DNA of 29,580 nt from Mesotaenium endlicherianum (Eukaryota > Streptophyta > Zygnematophyceae > Zygnematales > Mesotaeniaceae). The notes beneath the pieces were generated by a model. The model was given only the letters and a program-made list of their open reading frames with translations, was not told the DNA's origin and did no database searches. Position numbers and translations under genes: made by a program. How positions within the stretch are numbered: position 1 is the first letter of the stretch; every line of letters starts with the position of its first letter. Below, in pieces: positions 27,901 through 29,580 of this stretch. The stretch spans positions 94,859-124,438 of the forward strand of contig WELA01009535.1 of NCBI GenBank assembly GCA_009602735.1, in the 5' to 3' direction.

Positions 27901-28849
27901 TGGCTGACTCCCAGGTAATAAATCAATCCTATGATCTACTTCCCTCTTAGGGGGTAGTCCTGGAGGCATATTAAATACATCCGTGTACTGAGCAACAATT
28001 TTCGCAGCAGTAGGGTGCTCTGGAGGGCTTACCTTTTTCTCCACCACTTCTTCAGGTTGAGGAGGTACCTCTCTTAGCAGCAGACAGAACATTCTGTCTT
28101 CCTTCTGGTTCCAGCTTTTGACGAACTCCATTGCATTCAGCAACTTGCATCCTTCTGGAAGCCTCTTCTTGTCCTTCATTTGCCATCCACACAGGACAAG
28201 AGAAAGAGCACTGGTGGGTGCCAAGTGAATCTGCCCATCACTGGCTCCTCTCACTTTAACTGTACCTCTGCTCCAACACACTTCAGCTTGATGTCTATTA
28301 AGCCAGGACCTGCCTAGCACGAGATCATAAAAGCCAGTGTTGAGTACCTCAAATGTAAGCGTTTCAGTTAGATGCAATGCCAGAACCTAACTGGACCTCA
28401 ATAGGCTTGGTTATAACTCCTCCCGGGATACTTGAGGCATCTCCAAGGAATATTTTTCTATTCCCTTGGGTGACAGTAGGCAGCCTTAGCCGCTTAACTA
28501 AGTCCTTATGGATGAAAGAATGTGACGCCTCGCCGTCAACAAATGCCCTCATCCTCCTACCTGCAATCATGCAATGCAGTAGGATAGGGGGGACTGTCTT
28601 TTCCTGACTTTCGCATTGTTCTCCCGACGTAGCAAAGAAATGTTGGACATCAGGTGGAACAAGAGCATCCAGAGTGTGCACTCTCTGGACGTCTATATTG
28701 CTGATGGTCTCCTTTATCTGTTTGTCAGGCATGCATAGTGAATCCAGTTCAGCAGGACCCATAATACCTGCTACGAGGGCAGCTAGTGACGACTCACTAT
28801 CTCTAGCATCCTCACAGTCAGTAGACTGGATTACTGACTGTTGCTGTCT
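24998..28849 (-). pseudogene. Broken pol of element B
   Basis: Same protein as pol of element A at high identity but with several lesions. A 2-bp deletion near 28375 shifts frame after the protease (VQLGSGIA). Protease active site reads DGEASHSF rather than DGGASHTF. A solo LTR splits RT after FNVMP (26813-27532). A GAA to TAA change at about 25430 ends the frame before MDW of the integrase core, after which the same frame reopens. The coding ends at the junction with element A, shortly after the integrase E (HASTGK). Integrase C-terminus and chromodomain are absent. Confidence 0.88.
26813..27532 (-). mobile_element. Solo LTR inserted in RT of element B
   Basis: 720 bp in minus orientation, same family as the LTRs of A and B. 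It is flanked by a 5-bp target duplication, GGCAT at 26808-26812 and 27533-27537, and RT sequence resumes on both sides (FNVMP and MPFGLTNAP). The inner end reads TTTTA instead of TTTCA. Solo LTRs arise by recombination between the two LTRs of a full element. Confidence 0.9.
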
Positions 28850-28880
28850 TTTAAAGGCTGGTCTTTTCTCTCGACCTTAG
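28831..28880 (-). pseudogene. Last 16 codons of gag, element B
   Basis: Reads [14 protein letters not shown] then stop, as in element A. It includes the slippery heptamer (28849-28855) and the first arm of the frameshift hairpin; the whole hairpin (28814-28841) is unchanged. Everything upstream in gag is missing at the junction with fragment D. Confidence 0.8.
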
Positions 28881-29580
28881 GAGGGAAGTAGATCATTGGA
28901 TTGATTTATTACCTGGGAGTCAGCCACCTTGGCAACGCACGTATGGCTTGTCTTATGTGGAGAGCAAGGAGTTGAAAACACAGATTGCAGAGCTTGAGGA
29001 AAATGGTTATATATCTCCCAGCAAATCACCGTATGGCGCACCCATCCTATTTGTTAAGAAAAAGGATGGCAGTATGCGGATGCGTGTGGATTACAGAGCC
29101 CTGAACAGGATTACCGTAAAGAACAAGTATGCTTTACCCAGAATCGAGGACTTCCACGATACCCTGTCTGGTGCTAAGGTGTTCAGTAAGATAGATCTCA
29201 AGAGTGGTTATCATCAAATCAGAATTGCTGAGGAGGATGAACACAAGACTGCCTTCCGCACACGTTATGGACACTATGAGTTCAACGTGATGCCATTTGG
29301 ACTGACTAATGCTCCTGCTACCTTCATGGGTGCTATGAATGACATTTTCAGACCTTATTTGGATAAGTTTGTGCAAGTTTTCCTGGATGATATTTTAATT
29401 TTCTCTAAAGATGAAGCTCAGCACGCTGAACACTTAAAAACAATACTGGACACCCTGCGGAAAAATCACTTATATGCTAAAATGAGCAAGTGTGATTTCT
29501 TTAAGGAAAGTATTGAATTCTTAGGCCACGTTGTCAGTAAAGAGGGCATCAGTGTGGATCCTAAGAAAGTCCAGACCATA
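28881..29580 (+). CDS. Fragment D: RT region of a third copy, continuing off window
   Basis: 232 open codons from 28885 to the window end, starting [11 protein letters not shown], equivalent to bases 20482-21177 of element A with no indel. It includes [12 protein letters not shown] and FLDDILIFS, so RT catalytic residues are present. Changes against A include HRID to HWID, MRMCVDY to MRMRVDY and IEDLLDTL to IEDFHDTL. Upstream protease, gag and LTR are absent; the fragment is fused head-to-head to element B at 28880. Confidence 0.85.

Larger units (their letters stand above)
16311..28880 (-). mobile_element. Element B: broken minus-strand copy of the chromodomain Ty3/gypsy family, split by element A
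   Basis: Two blocks read as one minus-strand element: 28880-24998 (end of gag, protease, RT, RNase H, integrase) and 17333-16311 (end of the third ORF, hairpin, polypurine tract, 3' LTR). Element A sits between them. Relative to A, B lacks about 1.26 kb at that point (A-equivalent 22,701 to 23,963). Its 5' end is cut at 28880, where it meets fragment D; no 5' LTR is present. A solo LTR interrupts its RT. Confidence 0.8.

Noticed and set aside
29134..29376. Minus-strand frames of about 80 codons opposite RT (also 20731-20973)
   Set aside because: Antisense shadows of the conserved RT coding sequence.

Overview
The window is eukaryotic nuclear DNA, most likely from the green lineage (a streptophyte or chlorophyte alga, or an early land plant). 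I infer this from three things: an intron-rich DENN-domain gene whose exon-encoded segments follow the plant AEX-3/DENN family, exons rich in homopolymeric amino acids, and Ty3/gypsy chromodomain retrotransposons of the plant type. The species cannot be named from this alone.

Bases 1 to about 10,050 are GC-rich and hold one minus-strand gene for a DENN-domain protein, a predicted Rab guanine-nucleotide exchange factor. I could assemble eleven exons with canonical GT/AG introns and consistent phases, and a weak twelfth at the window edge. They encode about 1,336 residues: a low-complexity N-terminus, the u-DENN module, a 677-codon low-complexity insert carried by one exon, and the start of the cDENN core. 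The 3' end of the gene lies off the left edge. Its introns are full of CA/TG, GGT and purine-pyrimidine repeats, and intron 1 begins next to a 57-base G run (C run in the transcript).

From about 10.1 kb the DNA becomes AT-rich. No gene is recognisable from 10.3 to 13.2 kb. Between 13.2 and 15.3 kb are decayed minus-strand pieces of a different Ty3/gypsy family: a protease-like fragment, and an integrase with a C-terminal PHD-type zinc finger. A divergent LTR-like sequence follows at 15.6-16.3 kb.

From 16.3 kb to the end the window is a nested, inverted cluster of one chromodomain Ty3/gypsy family. Element A (17,334-24,997, plus strand) has two LTRs, a primer-binding site resembling initiator-tRNA-Met, open gag and pol frames, a third SR-rich open frame, and a polypurine tract. 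Element B (minus strand, in two blocks, 16,311-17,333 and 24,998-28,880) is broken by element A, by a deletion of about 1.26 kb, by a solo LTR (26,813-27,532, with a 5-bp target duplication), by a 2-bp deletion and by a nonsense codon. Fragment D (28,881-end, plus strand) is the RT region of a third copy joined head-to-head with B.

The strongest unusual signal is a textbook -1 ribosomal frameshift site between gag and pol in element A: an in-phase T TTA AAA heptamer, a 7-nt spacer and a perfect 10-bp hairpin spanning the gag stop codon. It is kept unchanged in element B. The third ORF lies between two copies of the polypurine-tract-proximal sequence.
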